From the NCBI GenBank assembly GCA_016706425.1, contig JADJJR010000001.1, positions 248,001 through 312,000 on the forward strand: a DNA stretch of 64,000 bases. Reading direction: 5' to 3'. Source of the stretch: Elusimicrobiota bacterium. Its GTDB lineage: Bacteria; Elusimicrobiota; Elusimicrobia; FEN-1173. The position numbers and the translations under genes were made by a program. Positions 25,201 through 33,447 of the stretch are shown one piece after another. The notes under the pieces are model-generated. The model had not been told where the DNA came from and did not search any database. It saw nothing but the letters and a program-made list of their open reading frames with translations. How positions within the stretch are numbered: the first letter of the stretch is position 1; the number at the start of each line of letters is the position of its first letter.

Positions 25201-26306
25201 AGAAAAAAATTCTTCTGGTGTTCGGCACCCGGCCGGAGGCCATCAAGATGGCCCCGGTGGCCCTGGCCCTGGCCCGCCGCCCCGCGCGATACGCCGTCCG
25301 CCTCGTGGTCACGGCCCAGCACCGGGGGCTGTTGGACCAAGCGCTGCGGTTTTTCGGACTGCGCGCCCACCACGACCTCGACCTCATGCGCCCCGGCCAA
25401 TCCTTGACCGACGTCACCACCCGGGTTTTGACCGGTCTCGAGCCGGTGTTCCGTCGGGAGAGTCCCGACGCGGTGTTGGTCCACGGCGACACCACGACCA
25501 CCCTGGCGGCCGCCCTGGCGGCCCATTACCAACAGATCCCCGTCGGGCACGTGGAGGCGGGGCTCCGATCCGGGGACCCGCTCAACCCGTTTCCCGAGGA
25601 GACGAACCGCCGATTGACCGACGCCCTCGCGCGTTGGCATTTCGCCCCCACGCCCCTGGCCCGGCGTCAATTGCTGCGCGAAGGCGTCGACGGTCGACGG
25701 GTGTTCGTCACGGGCAACACCGGCATCGACGCCTTGCGCTGGGCCCTCCGCCGTCTGGGAGCGACCGCCCCGAAACTGCCTCCGGTCGTCGCCCGCCGGG
25801 CGGAGGGCCCCTTCGTTTTGGTCACGGCCCACCGGCGGGAAAATTTTGGCGATCCGTTGGAACAGATTTTTTTGGCGATCCGCGATGTGGCGCGCGCCCG
25901 ACCGGCGTTGGGCTTCGTCTATCCGGTCCATCCCAACCCGAACGTGGCGGAACCCGCCCGACGGATTTTGGGTCGGGAACCCAACATCGCCCTGGCGGCC
26001 CCCCTCGACTACGCGCCGATGATCCATTTGATGCGCCGCTGCCTTTTCGTCCTGACCGATTCCGGGGGCTTGCAGGAAGAGGCGCCGAGCCTCGGCAAGC
26101 CGGTTCTGGTGTTGCGCACCGTGACGGAGCGGCCCGAGGGCATCAAGGCCGGAACGGCGCGGTTGGCGGGGGTCGATCGGGCCGGGGTGAGACGCTCTGT
26201 CTATGATCTATTGGACGACCGGCGGCTTTACCAAAGGATGGCTCGGACAGTCAATCCGTACGGGGACGGCCGCGCCTCTCACCGCATCGTTGAGGTTTTG
26301 GGGTGA
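25197..26306 (+). CDS. wecB: UDP-N-acetylglucosamine 2-epimerase
   Basis: A 369-residue GT-B-fold epimerase giving UDP-ManNAc. VFGTRPEAIKMAPV near the N-terminus, VLVHGDTTTTLAAA, GHVEAGLRSGD, FPEETNRRLTDAL, LVTAHRRENFG and TDSGGLQEEAPSLGKPVL are family signatures with the UDP-binding Arg and catalytic acids. The GTG start overlaps the WecA-like stop (GTGA). Nothing else of the glycan pathway is visible here. Confidence 0.95.
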   Translation: MKKKILLVFGTRPEAIKMAPVALALARRPARYAVRLVVTAQHRGLLDQALRFFGLRAHHDLDLMRPGQSLTDVTTRVLTGLEPVFRRESPDAVLVHGDTTTTLAAALAAHYQQIPVGHVEAGLRSGDPLNPFPEETNRRLTDALARWHFAPTPLARRQLLREGVDGRRVFVTGNTGIDALRWALRRLGATAPKLPPVVARRAEGPFVLVTAHRRENFGDPLEQIFLAIRDVARARPALGFVYPVHPNPNVAEPARRILGREPNIALAAPLDYAPMIHLMRRCLFVLTDSGGLQEEAPSLGKPVLVLRTVTERPEGIKAGTARLAGVDRAGVRRSVYDLLDDRRLYQRMARTVNPYGDGRASHRIVEVLG

Positions 26307-26366
26307 ATGACGGCCCGATGGAAGCGAAGAAAAAAGCGCGGGTTCGTTTCCCGCCCACCGCGTCCC

Positions 26367-26395
26367 TTGACAGCCGGGGTGGTTCGGATTATGCT
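26367..26395 (+). promoter_or_regulatory. Sigma70 promoter for lipoprotein gene
   Basis: TTGACA (26367-26372), 17-bp spacer, TATGCT (26390-26395). Predicted leader of about 47 nt before the ATG at 26449. Confidence 0.65.
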
Positions 26396-26448
26396 CAAAA
26401 CATATCGGCGCCCGGTGTCCATAAAGGGGCCAGGATCGGAGGCAAAGG

Positions 26449-26748
26449 ATGAAAACACTCTATTTCGCGCTCGCGGCCATATTTATGATCATCGCCTTTT
26501 CCCGGTGTGGGAAAAAAGAGGAAGCCCGCCCGGCGGTGGTTCAAACGCGGCCGGCGAGACCCGGCCCCGCTTCTCCACAGTCGGCCCCGTCCGCGAGGCA
26601 CTCCTTTGAACCCGCGCCCTGGACACCCCCTCCCGCTCCCGCGGGAGCCGTGGACCGCCCACGGGAAACCCATCTCCCCCCACCCCCCATTCCCCCTTCC
26701 GATGGACCGCAAACGCCCGGTCAAAATCGTAAAAATCAGAACACGTGA
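26449..26748 (+). CDS. Small proline-rich putative lipoprotein
   Basis: A 99-residue protein. It begins MKTLYFALAAIFMIIAFSRC, a signal sequence ending in a lipobox-like AFSRC with the candidate lipidated Cys at position 20, followed by GKKEE and an extended Pro/Ala/Arg-rich tail with no globular domain. GGAGG lies 7 nt upstream of the ATG and a good promoter precedes it. The Arg at position -1 is unusual for a lipobox, so lipidation is likely but not certain. No named family. Confidence 0.65.
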   Translation: MKTLYFALAAIFMIIAFSRCGKKEEARPAVVQTRPARPGPASPQSAPSARHSFEPAPWTPPPAPAGAVDRPRETHLPPPPIPPSDGPQTPGQNRKNQNT

Positions 26749-26933
26749 CCTATTGATGCTTGTGGAGCGGCGGCGGCCCCCCTTTCCGAGGCCGACGCCC
26801 CTTTGACCCAGGATACATAACAAAGGGTTTTTCCAAAGGGCCGAGCGGTCGGCCGAACCCCCCGATTTAGCCACCGGACCGGGGCACCTCCCGATTCAAA
26901 ATGGATGAACAGCAACAGTTGTATTGATAACCC

Positions 26934-26962
26934 TTGACACCTCAGGAATCCGGGTTTAGGCT
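26934..26962 (+). promoter_or_regulatory. Sigma70 promoter for pilin-like operon
   Basis: TTGACA (26934-26939), 17-bp spacer, TAGGCT (26957-26962). The leader of about 46 nt ends in AAAGGAGGAGGA before the ATG at 27015. The remainder of the gap from 26749 holds no gene that I can support. Confidence 0.65.
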
Positions 26963-27014
26963 TGATTGAATCCAGCACCCAGGATCCCGGTCGACAACGG
27001 CAAAAGGAGGAGGA

Positions 27015-29654
27015 ATGAAAAAAGCGAAAATCCCCTTTTATTCCAAAAAAACCTCGCCAGCGAACCGGGGCCTCTCCTTGGTCGAAATGTTGGTGGCCTT
27101 GTCTCTTCTTTCCGTGGGGGCTTTGAGTTTCTTTGGCGTGTTTGGGGGTATCGCCCGGGGTGTTCAAAACGCCAAAGCCCGTTCGCTCGCCGCCAACCTC
27201 TGCCAAGAGCAAGTCCAGATCCTCAAGCAGAAGAATTATTACCGGGTGATGGTGACGACGGCCCCCGTCTTCGACTTGCGCTTTTCCACCCCGGTCCCCT
27301 ATGACACCAGCTATTTCCCTCCAGAGACGGTTCTTGAGGGGGGAATTACCTTCACCCGGTTGACAAACCTCGATATCGCCCAGGAAGTGTCCGGGAATAT
27401 CACCACCTTGGCCCCCACCTCGTCCGACACGGGGATGAAGCTCTTGACGGTCACCACCGTTTGGAACCAGGGTCAGGATGTCCGTAAGGTGGAGACGCGG
27501 AACGTCCTGTCCAACCCCGACGCGGTGATGACCAACAGCATTCTTCGGGGAAAGCTGACCAACGCGTCAACCGCCGCGGCCATTCCCGGCGGAAGCGTGG
27601 TGGTGAGCGAAAACACGGGTTTTGTGGACACCACCAACGCCACCGGTGACTACGAGATCAATCTTTTCCCCGGGAATTACAACCTTTTCGTCACAGCCCC
27701 CGGGTTCTTTTCGAAGACGGTTTCCGTATCGGTTCCGGCCAACGCGGCGGTCACCCAAAACGTCTCTTTGAGCCCCATGGCGACGCGCACCTTGACGGGG
27801 TGGGCCTGGGTGACGGACCATCTCGTCATCAGCCAGGTGATGGGCCAGGTGCCGACGTCCCTTCCGTCCGGCATCAGGGGCGAATACGTGGAAATCTTCA
27901 ACCCGACGACTTTCACTTGGACGGTTTCCGGAAACATCGGTTTGAAATTCCGGCCCCTCGCCTGGATCGGTCCGGAGCGGGACATCGCCATCAATTTCGC
28001 CGGGAGCCCGGCCACCATCGCGCCCGGCGGGTACTACCTTTTCGCCAACACCGGCCCGGTTGTCGTCAACGGCGTGAACGTCAACCCGGACGCCGTTTGG
28101 GACGCCACGGTGGGGGGAGCGAACGACACGAATTTCCCCTATTTCGACACGACCCCGGGGGCGGAGGATTTTAACATCATTCCCATCGACACCGACGGCG
28201 CCCAGGAGGGGGCGGGCCACCTCCGTCTTGTGAACACGGGGACCGGCGCCACCCTCGACACGCTGGGCTGGGAGGGCGGCGGGGCCGGGTTCTCGCCCGC
28301 GGATTACGAGTCCATTCCCATCAGTCAATGGACCGGTTTGCAAAACAACGAACAATACACACGCCTGTCGAGCACCGACGGCGCGAGCGCCGTCCTGGGG
28401 CGCGCCTACGATATGAATTACAATATCTACGATTTCTGGACGACCGTCCACGCCGGCGGGGCGATGTACACACCGCGGACCACGGCCAGTTCCACCCAGA
28501 CCGTCCTGTCCGGCACGCCGCCCATCGGTGGAACCGTTTCCTGCACCGACGGCCTCTCCGCCCCGGACGCCGTCGAATGGGAGTTTTACACCAACGGGGT
28601 GACGAACGCGTGGGCCGGGCGGTATTACCTTTTGAACGTCGCCACGGGGACGTGGTCCGTTTATCTCGGTTTCGGCACCCGGTTCCAGCAAATCGACAAC
28701 GTGGTCGTCCCCGTCGGCGCGGGGGACATCCCCATCCCCGACGCCTCGACGGTTCCGCCCTGGCAAAACGCGGGGTACTCCCACGTTTTCCTGACCACCA
28801 CCACCACGGACGGCTGGGTCCTGGGTCGGGTCCTCAACACAGGCGGCACAGGCATCGCCCCGGGCATTCAGGTGACCAACAACATCAACACCGTCACGGC
28901 TTCCAATCTGTTTCCGTACCGATATTTCCTGAGGACCATCCCGGGGGTTTATGACCTGACCGCCAATCCCAACAACGCCAACGCGAACTACGTGAGCGCC
29001 GTCCAACCGGGGGTGACCGTGAACGCGGGCCAGATCACATCGGGGGTGGATTTTGTCCTTTCCCAAGGGGGAGGATTGAACGGGTTCGTTTCCCGGGACG
29101 GCACGAACCCCCTGCCGGGGATCGCGGTGACGGCCACGAACGGTCTCGGTCTTGTGGAAGCCACCGCCGTGTCCGGCGCGGACGGCCGTTTTCGCATGAC
29201 GAACATGTCCACGGGGACTTACCTGGTCGAGCCGCAGACCTCTTCGGGAGAGGCCGCCGCTCCCGCGTCGGTATCGACGGCGGTGGTCGTGGGGGTGTCC
29301 CGTTTCGTCTCCACCTACACCGTCTCGGGGGCCTCCGGGTTCATCACGGGGGGGGTGACCGCCGGCGGGGATGTTCTGCGGACGGGGGTGTTGGTCGTGG
29401 CCTCCACGGCCACCATCGTTAACCCGCCGTCTTTGAGCACGATGACCCTCCTGGGGGCCGGCTACTACGTCGCCAGCTCCCTTGAATCGGGATCTTATTT
29501 CTTGGAAGTCCGGGGCAGCACCAACCCGCCGTACAACGTATACGCTTTTTACCCGACCTGGAACGGATCGGTTTGGACCACGGTGGTCAAGAGTTCGACG
29601 AACCTGTCCGTGGAGCCCGGCCAAACGAGGTCGGGCATCGGTTTCGACTGGTGA
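27015..29654 (+). CDS. Large type IV pilin-like protein with lamin-tail and CarboxypepD-like modules
   Basis: An 879-residue protein with a class III (prepilin) signal: cleavage at Gly19/Leu20, then LSLVEMLVALSLLSVG with Glu at mature position 5, so it would be processed by a PilD-type peptidase and built into a pilus or pseudopilus. After the pilin head (to about 170) come a carboxypeptidase-regulatory-like unit (about 175-255), a lamin-tail-like domain (about 265-500, VISQVMGQ ... GEYVEIFNP), and further regulatory-like units (about 595-870, e.g. GLNGFVSRDGTNPLPGIAV). Its size and modules suggest a tip or adhesive minor pilin like PilV/GspI. Confidence 0.85.
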   Translation: MKKAKIPFYSKKTSPANRGLSLVEMLVALSLLSVGALSFFGVFGGIARGVQNAKARSLAANLCQEQVQILKQKNYYRVMVTTAPVFDLRFSTPVPYDTSYFPPETVLEGGITFTRLTNLDIAQEVSGNITTLAPTSSDTGMKLLTVTTVWNQGQDVRKVETRNVLSNPDAVMTNSILRGKLTNASTAAAIPGGSVVVSENTGFVDTTNATGDYEINLFPGNYNLFVTAPGFFSKTVSVSVPANAAVTQNVSLSPMATRTLTGWAWVTDHLVISQVMGQVPTSLPSGIRGEYVEIFNPTTFTWTVSGNIGLKFRPLAWIGPERDIAINFAGSPATIAPGGYYLFANTGPVVVNGVNVNPDAVWDATVGGANDTNFPYFDTTPGAEDFNIIPIDTDGAQEGAGHLRLVNTGTGATLDTLGWEGGGAGFSPADYESIPISQWTGLQNNEQYTRLSSTDGASAVLGRAYDMNYNIYDFWTTVHAGGAMYTPRTTASSTQTVLSGTPPIGGTVSCTDGLSAPDAVEWEFYTNGVTNAWAGRYYLLNVATGTWSVYLGFGTRFQQIDNVVVPVGAGDIPIPDASTVPPWQNAGYSHVFLTTTTTDGWVLGRVLNTGGTGIAPGIQVTNNINTVTASNLFPYRYFLRTIPGVYDLTANPNNANANYVSAVQPGVTVNAGQITSGVDFVLSQGGGLNGFVSRDGTNPLPGIAVTATNGLGLVEATAVSGADGRFRMTNMSTGTYLVEPQTSSGEAAAPASVSTAVVVGVSRFVSTYTVSGASGFITGGVTAGGDVLRTGVLVVASTATIVNPPSLSTMTLLGAGYYVASSLESGSYFLEVRGSTNPPYNVYAFYPTWNGSVWTTVVKSSTNLSVEPGQTRSGIGFDW

Positions 29655-29667
29655 GCCCGAGCCCCCG

Positions 29668-30180
29668 ATGACACGTTCCCGACGACGGCCCCGACCCCCC
29701 ACGGGATACACTTTGGTGGAGCTGATGATGACGGCCTCCATCCTGGCGCTGGTCGCCTTGATGGCCGCCCCGCTGATGGTTCAGTCAACCCGTTTCTTTT
29801 TGCTGACCCGCGCGAAGGTCGAGATCCAACGCGACGCCCGCCAGGTCATGGAAACCATCACCAAAGCGCTCCGCCAGGCCCAGTCGAACACCCTCGTCAT
29901 TGACCGGGCCGACGCGAACCAGCCCTTTTATTCCCGGCTCCGGTTCACGACGATCAACGGCGCCTCGCACACGTTCTTCCAGAGCGGCAATCAACTGCGG
30001 CACACCAGCAGCGCCGGAACGAAAGCCCTCTCCACGAACGTGCGTTTCATGTCGTTTTATTTCCCGCGTTCGAACGACATGTCGATCATCTCCGTGTCGC
30101 TGACTTTCGAGAAGGGAACCTACGAGGGAAAAACAAAGGCGTTGCACGTCGCTTCCGAACGCGTTCGGGTCATGAACTGA
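29668..30180 (+). CDS. Prepilin-type protein, PilW/GspJ-like
   Basis: A 170-residue pilin-like protein. The leader is basic (MTRSRRRPRPPTG) with cleavage at Gly13 and then YTLVELMMTASILAL, Glu at mature position 5. A short C-terminal globular part follows with no Cys pair. It starts 14 nt after the large pilin and is probably the GspJ/PilW-like partner in a tip complex. No clear ribosome site before the ATG, so translational coupling is likely. Confidence 0.8.
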   Translation: MTRSRRRPRPPTGYTLVELMMTASILALVALMAAPLMVQSTRFFLLTRAKVEIQRDARQVMETITKALRQAQSNTLVIDRADANQPFYSRLRFTTINGASHTFFQSGNQLRHTSSAGTKALSTNVRFMSFYFPRSNDMSIISVSLTFEKGTYEGKTKALHVASERVRVMN

Positions 30181-30278
30181 ACCCCCGCGGGCACGCCCCG
30201 GCCGGCCCGCCGGCGTTGGGGTCCGGGAGGGACCCGTGTTGTTGATCCGCCCGAAAAGGCCCGCGACGGGGCCGATTC

Positions 30279-30307
30279 TTGACACACCCCCCGGCCGGGG
30301 ATATACT
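30279..30307 (+). promoter_or_regulatory. Sigma70 promoter for PilX-like gene
   Basis: TTGACA (30279-30284), 17-bp spacer, TATACT (30302-30307). AAAGGAGG follows, 5 nt before the ATG at 30326. Confidence 0.7.
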
Positions 30308-30325
30308 TCGAGAAAGGAGGTTCCG

Positions 30326-31750
30326 ATGCCCATTCAACGAACCGGACGTGACGTCCCCTCGGCCCGCGGCCTCCCTTCGGGCGCTCGCCCCGCGGGGCAA
30401 GTGCTCGTGGGCGCGATCCTGGTGATGTCGGTTCTCCTCCTCGTGGTCCCGTTGATGGTCCAATGGTCGCGCCAAGAGGCCCGTTGGTCCGTCAAACAAC
30501 AGAAATCCACCGTCGCGTTCAACTTGGCCGACGCGGCCGTCGATCGGGGCATGTGGAAATTAAAGAGTTCCACTTCCTGCTGGGCCCAGGCCGTCGTGGG
30601 CACAGTCCAGGCGGGGTACAATTTCGACACGGTCTACACGGACATCGAGGGGGGCGTGTACCGGATCCGGTTCGCCACGGGACCGGCCGTCGGGCAGGTG
30701 ACGGTGACCGCCGAGGGCCGGGACGGCCTCACCCGACAAACCCGCGCCCTCCGCGCGGTGTTTGAGAACAAAGCTTTGCCGGGCCCCATGCTGTCCGGGG
30801 GAGCGATCAACATCGGCGCGCAGTTCGAAGCCCATTGGGGCCCGATCCTCGCCCACGGCAACATCGCGTTGTCGGGCGCCGCCGCGGCCGACCGGTTTCC
30901 CCGGAAATTGTCCAAGCAGGTGGTATCGTCCTCCGTGGCCCCCGCCCGGGACGTGAACGGGATGCCCCCCCCCAACACGGACAACCTTGAATGGTGGTCC
31001 GATTACGCCGTGCCGGATCTCCCTCTCCTGGATTTCGTGACAATGCGGGCCTCGGCCACGAGCAACGGCACGCTCAACTACTTCACGACGGCGGGCGCCT
31101 CCGGCGCCGGGAAATGCATCGGCTGGGGGGGGCACGGTCGGTGCGAAGCCGCGGCCAACAACTGGGCGGCCCATTCCGGGCAGCCCCATTTCTTCGATTC
31201 CATGCACCACCCCCTGGGGCAAAGCAACCGGATCTGGTACTACGACAACAACCTCATTTTGACCGGCGATTTGACGTCGGGAGGCGGGCACCGCCTCGGC
31301 TTGTACGGGACTCTGATCGTCCGGGGGAACTTCACCATCGCCTCCGGGGACAACTATACCTACACCGGGCCCATCCCGGCCACCGCCTGGCGCGAATACG
31401 CTTTCAGCGACACCGCCGCGAACAGCCAATACCCGGGTGACGCCGGTTTTCGGACCAACAACGCGACCTTCAACCACGGGGCCCAAACATGGACGGGGGG
31501 GCCCCCCGCGGGGAACACCGACGTCGGCGTCCGCGGTTTTGTTTACATCGGCGGCAATTTCGCCTTGAACAACATCGCCGACCTGGCGGGCACGATCTGG
31601 GTGGTGGGCAACACGACCGTGGGGGCGGCGGTCACGGAACGGGCGTTGGTTTTCTATGAGGACGTCAGCGCGGGGCTCCCGATTTTGAATGTGGTGCTGT
31701 CCCGCCTCTCCTGGGACGAGACCGCGCCGAGCGCCGTCGCCTGGCCCTGA
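30326..31750 (+). CDS. PilX/GspK-like pilus-associated protein
   Basis: A 474-residue protein. One N-terminal helix (about 24-46, GQVLVGAILVMSVLLLVVPL) precedes an ectodomain beginning QWSRQEARWSVKQQKSTVAF. The helix followed by NLADAAVDRGMWKL resembles the PilX/GspK N-terminus, where AFNLAEAG-type sequences are typical; the canonical prepilin GFTLxE is absent. The large C-terminal part is rich in Asn/Gly/Thr with polar beta repeats, as in surface or adhesin-like domains. With the two preceding pilins it forms a three-component minor pilin set. Confidence 0.7.
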   Translation: MPIQRTGRDVPSARGLPSGARPAGQVLVGAILVMSVLLLVVPLMVQWSRQEARWSVKQQKSTVAFNLADAAVDRGMWKLKSSTSCWAQAVVGTVQAGYNFDTVYTDIEGGVYRIRFATGPAVGQVTVTAEGRDGLTRQTRALRAVFENKALPGPMLSGGAINIGAQFEAHWGPILAHGNIALSGAAAADRFPRKLSKQVVSSSVAPARDVNGMPPPNTDNLEWWSDYAVPDLPLLDFVTMRASATSNGTLNYFTTAGASGAGKCIGWGGHGRCEAAANNWAAHSGQPHFFDSMHHPLGQSNRIWYYDNNLILTGDLTSGGGHRLGLYGTLIVRGNFTIASGDNYTYTGPIPATAWREYAFSDTAANSQYPGDAGFRTNNATFNHGAQTWTGGPPAGNTDVGVRGFVYIGGNFALNNIADLAGTIWVVGNTTVGAAVTERALVFYEDVSAGLPILNVVLSRLSWDETAPSAVAWP

Positions 31751-31784
31751 TCCGGCCCGCGCCTCCCGGCGCGGTCCCCCCGCT

Positions 31785-31813
31785 TTGACCCCCGCCCCTG
31801 GAAATGGTTGAAT
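31785..31813 (+). promoter_or_regulatory. Promoter of tmk operon (leaderless)
   Basis: TTGACC (31785-31790), 17-bp spacer, TTGAAT (31808-31813), ending 7 nt before the GTG start at 31821. Confidence 0.5.
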
Positions 31814-31820
31814 CTCCGTC

Positions 31821-32483
31821 GTGAAACGGGGATTTTTCATCACCTTTGAAGGCGGGGAAGGGAGCGGCAAGTCCACCCAGGCCCGTCGCTTGGTCGCGGC
31901 CCTGCGCCGCCGGGGCCTGCGCCCTGTCCACACCCGGGAACCCGGCGGCACGGCCATCGCGGAAGCGGTGCGGCGCGTGTTGTTGACGCCGGGCGGCCGC
32001 GTGGCGCCCCTGACCGAACTCCTCCTCTACGAAGCCGCCCGCGCCCAGCATCTGTTCGAGGTGGTTCGGCCCGCCCTGGCGCGCGGGGCCGTGGTTGTCT
32101 GTGAACGCTACACCGACGCGACCGAGGCCTACCAAGGCTCCGGCCGCGGCCTGCCCTTGGCCGACATTCGTCGGTTGAACCGCGTCGCCACCGGAGGCCT
32201 CGCCCCCGATCTCACTTTCCTCCTGGACGTGCCGGTGCGGCGCGGCCTGCGCGTCGCCCGACGGCTCGGCAAGAAATTGGCCCGCCGCGCGGGGCGGTCC
32301 CGCGGGGGGGACCGCATGGAACGGGAATCGCCCCTTTTTCACGAGCGGGTGCGACGCGGGTACTTGGCGTTGGCCCGCCGAGAGCCCCGCCGGGTCCGCG
32401 TGGTGCCCTGGGGGGACCCCATCGAAAAAATCCACGCGCGCGTGTTGGGCGAAGTCGAGCGCCGCCTGCGGGCCCGCCGATGA
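31821..32483 (+). CDS. tmk: Thymidylate kinase
   Basis: A 220-residue kinase that phosphorylates dTMP to dTDP. P-loop GEGSGKST at residues 12-19; HTREPGGTAIAE binds dTMP; CERYTDATEAYQG is the DR(Y)-type motif with Glu in place of Asp; the lid is the Arg-rich RRAGRSRGGDRMERE. GTG start with no ribosome site but a -10 box 7 nt upstream. It leads tmk-holB-metG-tatD, each overlapping the next by 4 nt. Confidence 0.93.
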   Translation: MKRGFFITFEGGEGSGKSTQARRLVAALRRRGLRPVHTREPGGTAIAEAVRRVLLTPGGRVAPLTELLLYEAARAQHLFEVVRPALARGAVVVCERYTDATEAYQGSGRGLPLADIRRLNRVATGGLAPDLTFLLDVPVRRGLRVARRLGKKLARRAGRSRGGDRMERESPLFHERVRRGYLALARREPRRVRVVPWGDPIEKIHARVLGEVERRLRARR

Positions 32484-33447
32484 GCCTCGGGGGCGATGTG
32501 TTCCGGTCTCTACAAGGCCAGGACGCGGCCGTGGGGCTTTTGACCGCCGCTTTGGAAGCCGGACGGGTTCCCCACGCCTACATTTTTCGGGACCGGCCGG
32601 CGTGGGGAAAAAAACCGCCGCCCGGGCCCTCGCCACGGCGCTCCTCTGCGCCGCCCCGCGCGCGCCCGCCGCGCCCTGCGGGGAATGCCCCTCCTGCCGG
32701 AAGGCCGAGGGGGGAGCCCCCCCCGATCTGTTGTGGGTGGATTTCGCCTACCAGGCCGCCCTCCTCAAGGAAGAGCCGGAGAAGCAACGCAGCCTCAAAA
32801 TCGACACCGTCCGACGCGCGGAATCGGCGCTCCGGCTGAAGCCGATGGAGGGTCGTGTCAAGGTCGCCGTCATCACGCCGGCCGACGCGTTGGTGGAGGC
32901 GGCCGCCCACGCCCTTTTGAAATTGGTGGAGGAACCGCCGCCGGGCACCCACCTCGTGCTGATCACCGAAGAGGCGGGCGCCCTTTTGCCCACACTGCGG
33001 TCCCGTTGCCAGCGGGTGCGGTTTTCGCCCCTGTCGGTGGAAGCCCTCACCCGGATCTTGACGGGCGACCGGTTGGACGCCACGGGCGACGATCTGGCGC
33101 GGGCGGTGCGCGGGGCCGAGGGGTCGGTGTTGAAGGCCCGAACGCTCTTGGACGCGGCCGAAGGGTTGCGTTTCGATTGGGAGAACGCCCCCTTGAGCGA
33201 GTTGCTGGCCTGGGGGGAGGGGTTTCAAAACCCGCGTCTCGGCCGGGGGGGCGCCGAGCGGTTCTTGGAAGGCGTGCTGGCCCAATGCCAGGCCGACGCG
33301 CGGGCGGGGACGCGCGGCCCGGAGGACCTCCGCCGGGTTTTTTCCGCATTGACGCGCCTGCGGCAAAACGCCGCCGTGTCGCTGACGGTCCAACACCTGT
33401 TGCTTCACTTGCGTCGCGCCGCCAAACGGCGGGGAGAGATTTCATGA
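32480..33447 (+). CDS. holB: DNA polymerase III delta' subunit, interrupted by a frameshift
   Basis: The clamp-loader delta' subunit. The frame from ATG 32480 reads through GRVPHAYIF, then loses homology; from 32588 the next frame gives SGPAGVGKKTAARALA, the Walker A region, and runs to the stop at 33447. Adding one T to the T5 run at 32583-32587 joins the two into about 322 residues. Downstream are the zinc site CGECPSC, ALLKLVEEPPPGTHLVL and the SRC motif TLRSRCQRVRF. An assembly or sequencing indel is likeliest, since the gene is essential and the rest is intact. A local start at 32602 would lose the N-terminus. Confidence 0.8.

Noticed and set aside
26307..26609. A 100-codon plus-strand frame directly after wecB
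   Set aside because: It covers the promoter of the lipoprotein gene, has no recognisable domain or ribosome site, and its second half overlaps the better supported lipoprotein frame.
27567..29741. A 724-codon minus-strand frame opposite the large pilin
   Set aside because: It is an antisense shadow rich in Arg/Gly/Asp; the plus strand has a prepilin leader, promoter and ribosome site.
32608..32614. Programmed -1 frameshift at the A7 run in holB
   Set aside because: The Walker A residues GPAGVG are encoded in the second frame before the A-run, so a shift there would not restore the conserved protein; a missing T at 32583-32587 explains it better.
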